A DNA stretch of 35,306 bases from the NCBI GenBank assembly GCA_025463555.1, contig JAODAS010000044.1, positions 1 through 35,306 on the forward strand, given 5' to 3'. Below the pieces are notes generated by a model, which saw only the letters and a list, made by a program, of their open reading frames with translations, searched no databases and was not told the DNA's origin. Both the position numbers and the translations under genes were made by a program. Below are positions 1 through 8,262 of this stretch, piece by piece. Source of the stretch: Schumannella sp. (GTDB lineage Bacteria; Actinomycetota; Actinomycetes; Actinomycetales; Microbacteriaceae). Position 1 is the first letter of the stretch. Each line of letters starts with the position of its first letter.

Positions 1-947
1 GTCGGGCTGAAGACGATCGCAAGGCGGGCCTGCACGAAGTCGAAGAACTTGTTCGGCAGCATGTAGCGGTGGTTGGTCGTGATGATCGGCACGCTGTACA
101 CGCCGACATCGAAGGCGTTGAGCGTACCGGGCAGCTCGTGCGGCGCGACAGCGTCGTGGAACGTGATCCGCGGCGAGCCGGCCGCGAGCGCGCGCAGCTT
201 CTTCCAGTACGCGCCGCCGTCTCCGCCGCGCACCAGGAAGAGGTCGAGCGTGAACCGCTCGTCCGCGGCGAGGGCGCCGTCGATGAGTGCCTCGATGTTG
301 CGGCCGGGCACGGCGGCGCCGCTGTGCACCAGGCGGATGCGGCCCGGCTGCAGCGGTGAGGGCGCCAGATCCTGGGGGGCGAGCGAGTTGCGCACGACCT
401 CGGTCCGGACGCCGAAGCGGTCGTGGTAGAGCGTCGCGATGGCACTGCCGACCGTCGTCACGGCGGCGCACCGCGGCAGATAGGTGGCGCACACCCAGGT
501 CATGAACGGCGCCACCAGCAGCCGCCAGCTGAGAACATGAGTCCGCTCTTCGGGAGCCCACTCATGCATGTCGCCCCACACCGGCACCGAGTCGCCGGCG
601 ATCGCGAACGCCAGCGGCAGCGCGCGCGCCTCGTTCGCGACGATCAGATCGAACCTGCGGCCCTTCAGCACCGCGAGGGCCGCACGCACGGCTGGGGCGT
701 CCAACTCGACGGAGCGGTGCCGATGCAGCGCGAGCTTCAGCACGCCCAGCGGCGTCTGGGGCAGGGACGCGGACACGGGGATCTCGAGGTGCTCGGAAAC
801 GGAACCCGCGGCCGGCTCGGGGGCCGGACCGAATCCGAGGCTGGTGACGTCCCCGGCCTCGCCGAGCAGCCGCAGCTGCCGCAGCACGCGGGCGTCGGAA
901 CGCAGCGGGGAGAAGGAGATCGAGAGGATCCGCGGGCGCTCGACCAT
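1..947 (-). CDS. Glycosyltransferase, GT4-like (3' end cut by window)
   Basis: This ORF is missing from the supplied track because it runs off the left edge; I read it from the reverse complement. The product begins MVERPRILSISFSPLRSD and reads on for 315 residues without a stop. It looks like a GT-B fold sugar transferase: an N-terminal half with a Rossmann-like opening, a central GDMHEWAPEE stretch, then a second half with VHSGAAVPGRN and a late FDVGVYSVP segment typical of GT4 family members. Donor and acceptor cannot be told. The ATG at 947 was chosen because a TAGGCT hexamer ends 6 nt upstream, as in many other genes here. It is divergent from the nucleotide-sugar dehydrogenase at 1042 and belongs to the envelope glycan cluster. 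The C-terminal part lies outside the window. Confidence 0.8.
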   Translation of the reverse strand, partial: MVERPRILSISFSPLRSDARVLRQLRLLGEAGDVTSLGFGPAPEPAAGSVSEHLEIPVSASLPQTPLGVLKLALHRHRSVELDAPAVRAALAVLKGRRFDLIVANEARALPLAFAIAGDSVPVWGDMHEWAPEERTHVLSWRLLVAPFMTWVCATYLPRCAAVTTVGSAIATLYHDRFGVRTEVVRNSLAPQDLAPSPLQPGRIRLVHSGAAVPGRNIEALIDGALAADERFTLDLFLVRGGDGGAYWKKLRALAAGSPRITFHDAVAPHELPGTLNAFDVGVYSVPIITTNHRYMLPNKFFDFVQARLAIVFSP

Positions 948-953
948 GCATCC

Positions 954-959
954 AGCCTA
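954..959 (-). promoter_or_regulatory. -10 element TAGGCT of the GT4-like gene
   Basis: TAGGCT lies 6 nt before the ATG at 947. With the usual 6-7 nt from -10 to start of transcription, the transcript would begin at or next to the start codon (leaderless). There is no Shine-Dalgarno sequence in the gap. Confidence 0.6.
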
Positions 960-1028
960 TGGTCAGGTGCGCAGCGGGGCGACCGCAGGCCGTCCGGTCG
1001 CGGGTCAGCAGCGCCACGGCCCCCCTCA

Positions 1029-1034
1029 TAGGAT
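1029..1034 (+). promoter_or_regulatory. -10 element TAGGAT of the nucleotide-sugar dehydrogenase
   Basis: TAGGAT lies 7 nt before the GTG at 1042 with no ribosome binding site between, so a leaderless transcript is likely. It faces the TAGGCT of the minus-strand glycosyltransferase across a 94-bp divergent intergenic region. Confidence 0.6.
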
Positions 1035-1041
1035 TGACCAC

Positions 1042-2352
1042 GTGAAAATCGCTGTCATCGCCATGGGCAAGATCGGCCTGCCCCTCGCCGTCCAGTTCGC
1101 GTCACGCGGGCATGAGGTGGTCGGGGTCGACATCAACCAGGCGGCGGTCGACTCGATCAACGCCGGCGTCGAGCCGTTTCCCGGTGAGGCGCACCTGCAA
1201 GAGCTGCTGAGCGAACTGGTCCCGGCCGGCAAGCTGCGCGCGACGACCGACTACGCGGATGCGGTGCCGGGCGCCGACGCGGTCGTGCTGGTCGTGCCGC
1301 TCTTCGTCGACGAAGAGACAGCACAGCCCGACTTCGGGTGGATGGACGTCGCGACCCGCTCCCTCGGCGAGCACCTCACCAAGGGCACCCTGGTCGCCTA
1401 CGAGACGACGCTCCCGGTCGGCACCACCCGTACCCGCTGGAAGCCGCTGCTCGAAGAGGTCAGCGGACTCACCGAGGGCGTCGACTTCGACCTGGTGTTC
1501 TCGCCGGAACGCGTGCTCACCGGCCGAGTGTTCGCCGACCTGCGCAAATACCCCAAGCTCGTCGGCGGTCTGAGCGAACGCGGCGCGAAGAAGGCCGTCG
1601 AGTTCTACGAGCAGGTGCTCGAGTTCGACGACCGGCCGGATCTCGCCCGTGCCAACGGCGTGTGGGACCTCGGGTCGGCGGAGGCCGCCGAGCTGGCCAA
1701 GCTCGCCGAGACCACCTACCGCGACGTGAACATCGGCCTCGCGAACCAGTTCGCACGGTACGCCGCCACCGCGGGCATCGACGTGTACAACGTCATCGAG
1801 GCCTCGAACTCGCAGCCGTACAGCCACATCCACCTGCCCGGAATCGCCGTGGGCGGCCACTGCATCCCCGTGTACCCGCGGCTGTACCTGTTCAACGACC
1901 CGGAGGCGACTGTCGTCAGCGCCGCGCGCGCCGCCAACGCCGGCATGCCCGAGTACACGATCGGCCTTCTCGAGGGCGCGCACGGCGACCTGAAGGGCTC
2001 CCGCGTCGTCGTGCTCGGCGCCGCCTACCGGGGCGGGGTGAAAGAGACCGCGTTCTCGGGTGTCTTCGGCGCCGTCGAGGCGCTGAAGCAGCGGGGCGCG
2101 ACGGTGCTCGTGCAGGACCCGCTGTACACGGACGACGAACTGACGAAGCTCGGGTTCACCCCGTACCACCTGGGCGAGGCGATCGACGCCGCGGTGGTGC
2201 AGGCCGACCACGCCGAATACCGCACGATCGGCCCGGCAGACCTGCCCGGCATCCGCACGTTCATCGACGGGCGCCGCATCAGCACCCCCGAGCAGTGGCC
2301 GGGCGTCGCCTACCGCGTGATCGGCCGCGCGACGGTCCCGGCCGGCACGTAA
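1042..2352 (+). CDS. Nucleotide-sugar dehydrogenase (UDP-ManNAcA/UDP-glucose dehydrogenase family)
   Basis: The 436-residue product oxidises a UDP-hexose or UDP-N-acetylhexosamine to the uronic acid with NAD, giving an acidic sugar donor for surface glycan. The N terminus (VKIAVIAMGKIGLPLA) is the Rossmann NAD site, in which the usual GxGxxG is altered to AMGKIG. The middle domain has K220 in AELAKLAETTYRD, and the catalytic cysteine is C274 in GGHCIPVYP. The C-terminal UDP-binding domain follows from about residue 318. Spacing and the GLP after the glycine loop resemble WecC-type enzymes more than TuaD/Ugd, but the substrate is not certain. The track ORF starts far upstream at 568; I chose the GTG at 1042 because it gives the full-length family N terminus and sits 7 nt after TAGGAT. 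The 3' end overlaps the convergent membrane protein by 43 bp. Confidence 0.88.
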   Translation: MKIAVIAMGKIGLPLAVQFASRGHEVVGVDINQAAVDSINAGVEPFPGEAHLQELLSELVPAGKLRATTDYADAVPGADAVVLVVPLFVDEETAQPDFGWMDVATRSLGEHLTKGTLVAYETTLPVGTTRTRWKPLLEEVSGLTEGVDFDLVFSPERVLTGRVFADLRKYPKLVGGLSERGAKKAVEFYEQVLEFDDRPDLARANGVWDLGSAEAAELAKLAETTYRDVNIGLANQFARYAATAGIDVYNVIEASNSQPYSHIHLPGIAVGGHCIPVYPRLYLFNDPEATVVSAARAANAGMPEYTIGLLEGAHGDLKGSRVVVLGAAYRGGVKETAFSGVFGAVEALKQRGATVLVQDPLYTDDELTKLGFTPYHLGEAIDAAVVQADHAEYRTIGPADLPGIRTFIDGRRISTPEQWPGVAYRVIGRATVPAGT

Positions 2353-3842
2353 GCCGCGCGGCCCGACGCCAGCCGGGGCACGACGATGAACACCAGCGCG
2401 CCGTAGGCGGCGGTGCCGATCAGCCAGACGGCCGTCGGTCCGAGCGGAAGCACCCACCACCACTCGGCACCGGCGTCGAGGTTCGGTGCTGCGCCGTCGA
2501 TGCCGGTGACGTAGCGACGGATGTCGAAATGCAGCGAGATGAAATAGGCGCCCGTCAGCGTGGCGGCCAGCACGAGCGCCTGGATGCGCCCGAACAGGAT
2601 CGGCCTCCCCGCAGGCGCGAGCATCAGCAGCGCGGCCAGCAGCACGATCAGCGGGAACAGATACCGCGGCTGCACCTGGTCGCCGACCGCGTCGCCCCCG
2701 CGCTGGAGCACGTAGGCCGGCAGCGCCCACAGCACGACGAATGTCGCGAGCGCGGCGATCGCGGTGCGGCGGTTCTTGTGCGCCAGACCGGCGAAGCCTG
2801 CCGCGACGAAGACGGCGATCAACGCCAGCGGCACCGCCCACGGCAGCGAGGTGTCGAGCCAGCCGAGTCCCCAGGTGCCGAACACCCCCGACCACAGGAA
2901 CGGGATGTTCAGCAGGTTGTAGGCCAGCAACGCGAACCCGGTCAGGTGAGCGGAGAGGTCGCCACCGGCCGTCGGGGCCGTGGCGGTCGCGCCACCGGAC
3001 CCGCCGAAGCCTCCCAGCCCGCTCTGCACCTGCTGCGCCGACAGGAAGAACGCCAGCGCCACCAGGCCCATCGCCAGAGGCAGGATGGCCTGCAACAAGA
3101 AGGGGCGCGCACGGACGAATTTCAGGCCCAGCACGATCGCGATCGCGAACCCGGCGTACAGGGCGGAGTCGCCCCGTGATCCGGCCGCCATCAGCACGGA
3201 GACCGCGAACAGCCCACCCAGCGCGATGCGCGCCCCGCCGGCAGTCTCGAAATACCCGAGAAGCGCGAAGAACGCCGAGCCCACCCCGATCATCGCCCAG
3301 GCGCTGGGGTTGTTCGAAGAGAAGAGCGAAAGCCCGAGCGGCAGCGTGCTGATCAGCCAGGTCCAGAGCAGGGCCGGCCGGCGATAGACGGGAAGCAGCA
3401 CGTAGAGCGCCACCGTGATGCCCAGGAACAGGACGATCGTGAAGAGTCTCATCAGCAGCGCAGAGGTCTGGATGTCGGGGCCGGCGAACACGCTCATGAC
3501 CGCGTAGTAGACGGGCGGGTAGGCACCGATCCAGTTGCCGCGATCCGTCTCGAAACGGGTGGTGCTGTTCCAGAGCGGGTCCTGGCAGGCGGCGCTGACC
3601 TCGGGGTGACTGGCGAAGCACGCGATGTCGACGAGGTCGTCCGGCACGTCGCGAGTCGCCGGGTCGCCGGTCGGCGCGCAGAACTGCGCCGCCGCCGTCG
3701 GGCTGGCGCACCACGTGCTCACCAGATGGAAGTCGTCGTCGGCACCCGAGCCGATGGGCGAGGCGAACATCCAGGCCACCAGCGCGATGAGCGCGAGAGC
3801 GGGCAACGCGGCGAGCCCGGCCAGGCGGGGAATGCGGTTCAC
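2310..3842 (-). CDS. DUF2142-type polytopic membrane protein (probable GT-C fold)
   Basis: The 510-residue protein has a hydrophobic N-terminal segment (about residues 8-28), a long extracytoplasmic loop with several cysteines and the acidic signature GADDDFHLVSTWC, then roughly ten further membrane spans. This plan matches DUF2142 predicted membrane proteins, which are thought to be polyprenyl-phosphate-sugar-dependent glycosyltransferases of the GT-C fold. That activity is inference. The start is GTG at 3842, which overlaps the TGA of the ABC transporter by 4 bp (GTGA), so the two are probably translationally coupled. It is the last gene of the minus-strand unit GT2-GT4-ABC-DUF2142, and its 3' end runs 43 bp into the convergent dehydrogenase gene. 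Confidence 0.72.
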   Translation of the reverse strand: MNRIPRLAGLAALPALALIALVAWMFASPIGSGADDDFHLVSTWCASPTAAAQFCAPTGDPATRDVPDDLVDIACFASHPEVSAACQDPLWNSTTRFETDRGNWIGAYPPVYYAVMSVFAGPDIQTSALLMRLFTIVLFLGITVALYVLLPVYRRPALLWTWLISTLPLGLSLFSSNNPSAWAMIGVGSAFFALLGYFETAGGARIALGGLFAVSVLMAAGSRGDSALYAGFAIAIVLGLKFVRARPFLLQAILPLAMGLVALAFFLSAQQVQSGLGGFGGSGGATATAPTAGGDLSAHLTGFALLAYNLLNIPFLWSGVFGTWGLGWLDTSLPWAVPLALIAVFVAAGFAGLAHKNRRTAIAALATFVVLWALPAYVLQRGGDAVGDQVQPRYLFPLIVLLAALLMLAPAGRPILFGRIQALVLAATLTGAYFISLHFDIRRYVTGIDGAAPNLDAGAEWWWVLPLGPTAVWLIGTAAYGALVFIVVPRLASGRAAYVPAGTVARPITR

Positions 3843-5734
3843 TTCGTGACCTTGCCGCTGGGAACCTCGCCCTTGGGAACCTTGCCACTGATCACCTTGG
3901 CCGGCTTGGTGGCGGGCGCCTTGTCGAACGACATGAGCTTCACGTACTCCGCGACCATCGGAACGTCGCGGCGTACGGTCGCGAAGTCGCCCGACGCGGC
4001 GATCGCGCCCTTCTCGACGACGAACACGACATCGGCGTGCTGCACTGTCGAGAGGCGGTGCGCGATCACGACCAGGGTCGTGCTGCCGCGCAGCTTCTGC
4101 AGGCTCTCGCTGATCACCGACTCGGTGCCCGCGTCGAGACCACTGGTCGCCTCATCGAGCACGAGGAGGCTGGGCTGTGCGTAGAGCGCCCGCGCCAGGC
4201 CGATCCGCTGGATCTGGCCGCCGCTGAACGCATCGGCCTGCTTGCCGACGGTCGTGTCGATGCCGTCGGGCAGGGTGGCGATGAAGTCGGCGAGCTGGGC
4301 GAACGCCAGCACCTCGCGGACCCGGTCACGGTCGATCGATGCGGCCTGGATGCCCAGCGCCACGTTCTCGGCGATGGTTCCCGACACCATGCCGGGACGC
4401 TGGGGCACGTACGACACGGCGCCGGGAGATGCGGCGCGCAGACTGATCGGATCGGTGCCGCCCACCTCGACCGTTCCCGACGTCGGCAGCGCGAGTCCCA
4501 GAACCAGTTCTGCCAGCGTGCTCTTGCCCGCACCCGACGGCCCGACGAGCGCCACGAACCCGCCCGGTTCGATCGAGAGGGAAACGCCGGTCAGCGCCGG
4601 CGCCTGCTCGCCCGGGTATTTGTAGACCAGGTCGGACAGCTTCACACCCAGCGGTCCGGTGACGGCGGCACCGGTCACCGCGGCACCGGCCGCGACCTTC
4701 GCGCGGGTCTGTGCGTCGGCATCCGCCCGCACCTCGAGCAGCAGGGCGCGTGCGCGGGACGACTGCTCGGTGTTGACCTTCAGTGCGGCGACCGCGGTCT
4801 GCAGCGGCAGGATCGCGCCCATGATGCGCACCGCACCACCGAGGAACACGCCCAGCGTCGCCAGGCCGTCAGCCAGCTGGTTGGCGAGCAGCTGCTGTCC
4901 GACGAACAGCACCACCCCCAGGATCAGCGCGGTCTCGACGACGTAGCGGGGCAGACCCCCGAGGAACGCGAGCGTCGCGCCGCTGCGGGCCAGGCGGGTG
5001 CGGGATGCGGCGAGCCGCTCCATGTAGAGCTGGGAACGGCCCAGCACCGAGATCTCGCGGAACGTGTCGATCGTGTCGCTGACCGAGCCGACCGTCTCGA
5101 TCGTGCTCGCCGCGGCATCCTCACCCGCGCGCTTCAGGATGCGGGCGATGCCCGCCTGCATGCCCACCACGATGATCGCGAAATACAGCAGCGCGAACAG
5201 TGCGACCACCGGATCGACGACCACGAAGGCGACCGCGACGAGCAGGAGGAGGAAACCCTCGACGAAGATGCTGGCGACGTTGTTGAGCACGCCGGTGAAG
5301 GTCCACTTCGTCGAGTCGGTCAGCGCGAACTGGAAGTCGGCCTTCGACATCCGCCGCACGTTCTCGAGCGTGCCGCTGAGCAGGTGCTCGGTGAGCTGCT
5401 GGGCGTTGCGCGCCTCGATGCGCGCGACGAACGCGGTCAGCAGACGCGAGAGGGCTATCGCGACGACCGCCTTGAACACGAAGACGACGAGCACGAAGAC
5501 CACGAGCCAGAGCAGACCGGTCTGGTCGAGCGTCGGAAGGGTGAAGCCGACGAACGTCGGGCTCTTGCCCCCGGTCACCAGTTTCGTCGCCCCGAGCGCC
5601 GCGACCACGCCGACCAGCAGGATGCCGAAGACGTCGAGGATGCCGACCAGCATCCGCGCGGCGACGATGACGACGTAGATCATCCGCTCGCGCGTCGTCA
5701 GCAGCGACAACGTCTCTCGGGCGGCGCGGATCAC
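3839..5734 (-). CDS. ABC exporter, fused membrane and ATPase domains (half-transporter)
   Basis: The 631-residue protein has a type IV ABC exporter membrane domain (about residues 15-320, six spans) followed by a nucleotide-binding domain (about 364-600). Walker A is GPSGAGKST (398-406), the signature is FSGGQ (503-507), Walker B is LLVLDEATSG (523-532) and the switch histidine is H559 in IAHRLS. It would act as a homodimer. Its place among glycosyltransferases suggests a flippase for lipid-linked sugars (PglK/MsbA-like), but the cargo is not shown. Oddities are a linker duplication GAAVTGAAVTG near residue 355 and a basic C-terminal tail made of VxxGK-like pentapeptides encoded by a 15-bp tandem repeat. 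The start is GTG at 5734, 6 nt after a TACTCT hexamer, and it overlaps the next gene by GTGA. Confidence 0.85.
   Translation of the reverse strand: MIRAARETLSLLTTRERMIYVVIVAARMLVGILDVFGILLVGVVAALGATKLVTGGKSPTFVGFTLPTLDQTGLLWLVVFVLVVFVFKAVVAIALSRLLTAFVARIEARNAQQLTEHLLSGTLENVRRMSKADFQFALTDSTKWTFTGVLNNVASIFVEGFLLLLVAVAFVVVDPVVALFALLYFAIIVVGMQAGIARILKRAGEDAAASTIETVGSVSDTIDTFREISVLGRSQLYMERLAASRTRLARSGATLAFLGGLPRYVVETALILGVVLFVGQQLLANQLADGLATLGVFLGGAVRIMGAILPLQTAVAALKVNTEQSSRARALLLEVRADADAQTRAKVAAGAAVTGAAVTGPLGVKLSDLVYKYPGEQAPALTGVSLSIEPGGFVALVGPSGAGKSTLAELVLGLALPTSGTVEVGGTDPISLRAASPGAVSYVPQRPGMVSGTIAENVALGIQAASIDRDRVREVLAFAQLADFIATLPDGIDTTVGKQADAFSGGQIQRIGLARALYAQPSLLVLDEATSGLDAGTESVISESLQKLRGSTTLVVIAHRLSTVQHADVVFVVEKGAIAASGDFATVRRDVPMVAEYVKLMSFDKAPATKPAKVISGKVPKGEVPSGKVTK
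3849..3893 (-). repeat. 15-bp tandem repeat encoding the ABC protein C-terminal tail
   Basis: On the plus strand three imperfect 15-bp units (accttgccgctggga, acctcgcccttggga, accttgccactgatc) lie head to tail. On the coding strand they give the pentapeptide-like series ISGKV, PKGEV, PSGKV just before the stop. A fourth partial match (accttggccggc) follows. Such in-frame 15-bp units can vary in number between strains. Confidence 0.7.
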
Positions 5735-5740
5735 CCGTTC

Positions 5741-5746
5741 AGAGTA
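5741..5746 (-). promoter_or_regulatory. -10-like TACTCT before the ABC exporter gene
   Basis: TACTCT lies 6 nt before the GTG at 5734, inside the 43-bp gap after the upstream glycosyltransferase stop. It could be an internal promoter giving a leaderless ABC-DUF2142 transcript. Confidence 0.45.
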
Positions 5747-5777
5747 GCCGGGAACGCGGACCCGTTCCGGCGCGGAG

Positions 5778-7202
5778 CTACCTGTCGATGCGCTTGATGG
5801 GGCCGGTGAGCCCGGTCGTGCCCGCGGGCATGTCGCGGTCGACCCGCCGGGGCCTCGCCGACAGCCGGTCGACGACTTTGCGCCGGACCGCGGTGAGCCC
5901 GCCGGTGCGCAGGTAGTGCAGGACGCGTCGCACGTCGTGCAGAAGCCCGTAGTGCTTGACCAGCCGCAGCCGCACGACGCTCTCGCGTTCGATCAAGCGG
6001 CGGTCGGGAGCCGGCCACGGATCGCGCACGTAGGTGGTCAGCGGCTCGAGCACGGTCTCCCAGCGGAAACGCTCCCGGACCCTCTGCACGTTCTCGCGCG
6101 CTGCCCGCGCGTACTCCTCATCGAAGAGACACCGCTCGAGGGCCTCCGCCAGCGCGTCGATGTCCTCCGGCGGCACCGCCACCCCGAGCTGCTCCCGCTT
6201 GACCAGTTCGCCGAAGCTGTCACCCTTGGTGACCACCATCGGCAGCGACGTCCACAGGTAGTCGAGGATGCGGGTGCGGAACGCCAGCGTCGTCTCCAGG
6301 TGGAAGCCGTGGGTGCTGGTGCCCAGGTCCGCCTCCATCAGGTAGTTCTGGCGCTCGTCGTACGGAACCCAGGACTCGTTGAAGAACACGGCCTTGTCGA
6401 GCACACCTAGCTGTCGCGCCAGATCGCGCGACTGCTGCACGATCGGCATCTCCTCGACGCCGGGGTGCTTGGTGCCCTGGAAGAACAGCCGCACCGACGG
6501 CCGGCTGCGATGCAGTTGCGCGACCGCGCGGATCAGCGTGAGCGGATCGAACCAGCTGTACAGCCCGCCGCCCCAGATGATCACCTTGTCATCCACCCCG
6601 ATGCCGGGGATCACACCCTTCAGGACCTGCGCGTGGTGAACGGGCTCCTCCGCAGGCAGGCCGAACGGGACGATGCGCAGCAGCCGCTTCAGATCGGATT
6701 CGTCTGCGTAGGTCAGCGGGTTGAGCCTGCCCAGCGCCGCGAGCTGGCCCAGATAGAACAGCCGCTGCCTGTCGGAGGCGGCCATCAGGAAGTCGGCGCG
6801 CAGCAGCTGCTCGTTGAGCAGCTCGACGCGGTCGGCGACGATGCGCTTGTACTCGTCGAACGGCTTGTCCCGCGCCTGCTCGAGCTGCTCGATGTGCATC
6901 GGGTCGTAGATGTCCGCGACCAGCAGCTTGCGCGAGAAGCGCAGCGACCTGAACATCGACATCGCGTGTCCCTGGAAGACGATGACATCGGCCCAGCGCT
7001 CCAGCTTGGCGAACGCGCTGTGGCGTCCGGGCGGCACGAGGAACTGCTCGAACGGGGCCGGCTGCGCGTCCAGCAGAGACGTGGTGACGAGGCGCACGCT
7101 GTTCTCGGCCGACAGGACGAGAGCGATGTTCCAGCTGCGGATGGCGGGACCGGCCATCTTCGGCCCGATCGGATCGCTGGTCACCACCAGCACGTTTGTC
7201 AC
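5778..7202 (-). CDS. Glycosyltransferase, GT-B fold (GT4-like)
   Basis: The 474-residue protein begins VTNVLVVTSDPIGPKMAGPAI, a GT4-like opening with a glycine-rich acceptor-side loop. The second Rossmann domain starts around the KVIIWGGGLYSWFDP segment (about residue 210), followed by a late donor-side segment DYLWTSLPMVVTKGDSFGELV. A basic C-terminal extension (about the last 80 residues) may lie on the membrane surface. The exact sugar is unknown. The track ORF begins at 7256, but I prefer GTG at 7202: it directly precedes the conserved beta strand, and a TACGCT hexamer ends 6 nt upstream. It lies 4 nt after the stop of the upstream GT2 gene, so it may be both co-transcribed and served by its own promoter. 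Confidence 0.78.
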   Translation of the reverse strand: MTNVLVVTSDPIGPKMAGPAIRSWNIALVLSAENSVRLVTTSLLDAQPAPFEQFLVPPGRHSAFAKLERWADVIVFQGHAMSMFRSLRFSRKLLVADIYDPMHIEQLEQARDKPFDEYKRIVADRVELLNEQLLRADFLMAASDRQRLFYLGQLAALGRLNPLTYADESDLKRLLRIVPFGLPAEEPVHHAQVLKGVIPGIGVDDKVIIWGGGLYSWFDPLTLIRAVAQLHRSRPSVRLFFQGTKHPGVEEMPIVQQSRDLARQLGVLDKAVFFNESWVPYDERQNYLMEADLGTSTHGFHLETTLAFRTRILDYLWTSLPMVVTKGDSFGELVKREQLGVAVPPEDIDALAEALERCLFDEEYARAARENVQRVRERFRWETVLEPLTTYVRDPWPAPDRRLIERESVVRLRLVKHYGLLHDVRRVLHYLRTGGLTAVRRKVVDRLSARPRRVDRDMPAGTTGLTGPIKRIDR

Positions 7203-7206
7203 GGAA

Positions 7207-8217
7207 TCAGCGTAGCCCGGCGACGTTGTGAGGCTGCATGAGGTCACGGAGCACATCGATACTGCCGCGGCTGTAGCGCGCGTAGTCGCCGCGGGCGGCC
7301 GACAGCAGGATGCGGGGAAGGCGTTCGAGGTGCACGCGCGGCAGGTCGCGGCGGCGACGATCGTGTTCCAGTCGTGCGCGGGCGGCGGCGAGCCGGGCAG
7401 GCGCCACCGCCGGTCCGAGTCGTTCCAGCGCGGTCACGAGGGCGGTCGTCCGGTCCACCAGCCAGGACGCACGCGGCTCGCGCGGTTCACGGAGCTTCGC
7501 CCAGCGATCCGCCATGCTCGGGCGGGCGGCGCCGATCTGATTGCCGCCGTGCTGCCGGTAGTCGATCAGCTCGGCCGGAAGCAGGCGCACCCCGCCGGTC
7601 GCCGCCGCGATCACCGCCAGCCATTCGTCGTGCACCCAGTCATCGGCGAAGGGGACCGCCGCATCCAGCAGCCGCCTGCGCAGCATGACGGTCGCGCCCG
7701 TGACCAGGTTGCGTCGCAGCAGCGTCGCGAAGGCGTCGCCGTGCTCGAGACCCGCGCGCTCGGCAGCGGTCGCCTCGAGCGCGTCGAGCAGCGTGAGCCC
7801 GGTCGGTGCTGCGTCGCCGTCGACCAGGCGCGCGTCGCTGTGCACCAGCAGCAGGCCCGCGTCCGCGGCGAAAGCAGCCGCGAGCGCGGCGAGCTTGCCG
7901 TCGTGCCAGATGTCGTCCTGGTCGCTCAGCGCGAGAAGGTCGCCGCGGGCATGACTCAGCCCGTCGGCGAAGTTCGCTGAGACGCCGAGCGCCGGATCGT
8001 GGTGGCGGATCACGAGCTCGGTCGCGCCCCCGCCCGCACGATGCGCATCCACCAGCCGCTCGACGATCGCCACCGTGTCATCGGTCGAGGCATCGTCCCC
8101 CAGCACGATCTCGAAAGGCTCGGGCACCTGGCGCAGGATGCTCGCGACCTGCTCGCCGACATAGGCCGATCCGTTGTGCGTGCAGAGCACCACCGAGATG
8201 CCAGCCTGCGCGTTCAC
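7207..8217 (-). CDS. Family 2 glycosyltransferase (rhamnosyltransferase-like)
   Basis: The 336-residue product opens ISVVLCTHNGSAYVGEQ, followed by LGDDASTDDT and the diagnostic ALSDQDDIWHDGK block, where the DxD-type metal and nucleotide site lies. The SDQDDIW form is common in GT2 rhamnosyltransferases of envelope clusters, which fits the dTDP-rhamnose genes close by; the acceptor is unknown. No membrane span is evident, so it would act at the cytoplasmic face. The start is GTG at 8217, 6 nt after TAGGCT. It heads the minus-strand run GT2-GT4-ABC-DUF2142 and is divergent from the wbbL-like gene, 45 bp away. Confidence 0.82.
   Translation of the reverse strand: MNAQAGISVVLCTHNGSAYVGEQVASILRQVPEPFEIVLGDDASTDDTVAIVERLVDAHRAGGGATELVIRHHDPALGVSANFADGLSHARGDLLALSDQDDIWHDGKLAALAAAFAADAGLLLVHSDARLVDGDAAPTGLTLLDALEATAAERAGLEHGDAFATLLRRNLVTGATVMLRRRLLDAAVPFADDWVHDEWLAVIAAATGGVRLLPAELIDYRQHGGNQIGAARPSMADRWAKLREPREPRASWLVDRTTALVTALERLGPAVAPARLAAARARLEHDRRRRDLPRVHLERLPRILLSAARGDYARYSRGSIDVLRDLMQPHNVAGLR
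7209..7214 (-). promoter_or_regulatory. -10-like TACGCT inside the end of the upstream GT2 gene
   Basis: TACGCT lies 6 nt before the GTG at 7202 and overlaps the last codons and stop of the preceding gene. Spacing matches the leaderless pattern seen elsewhere in the window. Confidence 0.4.
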
Positions 8218-8223
8218 GGGGCC

Positions 8224-8229
8224 AGCCTA
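8224..8229 (-). promoter_or_regulatory. -10 element TAGGCT of the GT2 gene
   Basis: TAGGCT is 6 nt before the GTG at 8217, and no Shine-Dalgarno sequence is present. It is one half of a compact divergent promoter pair with TAGGAT at 8247. Confidence 0.55.
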
Positions 8230-8246
8230 GAGCGAGCGCACGTGGC

Positions 8247-8252
8247 TAGGAT
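8247..8252 (+). promoter_or_regulatory. -10 element TAGGAT of the wbbL-like gene
   Basis: TAGGAT lies 10 nt before the ATG at 8263, so the 5' leader would be only about 3-4 nt. This is slightly longer spacing than the other leaderless genes. Confidence 0.5.
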
Positions 8253-8262
8253 CGAAGGCACC

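Noticed and set aside
568-1041. Upstream extension of the nucleotide-sugar dehydrogenase ORF
   Set aside because: It lies opposite the glycosyltransferase at 1-947 and adds about 158 residues before the family N terminus; the GTG at 1042 has a promoter 7 nt upstream.
1102-3888. 928-residue minus-strand ORF across the dehydrogenase and membrane protein
   Set aside because: It is a GC-driven shadow: Arg/Ala/Gly-rich without domains, and it lies over two well-recognised genes in other frames.
4037-5797. 586-residue plus-strand ORF opposite the ABC exporter
   Set aside because: Composition is His/Arg/Asp/Gln-rich, typical of the antisense frame of a real gene; the ABC exporter motifs on the other strand are complete.
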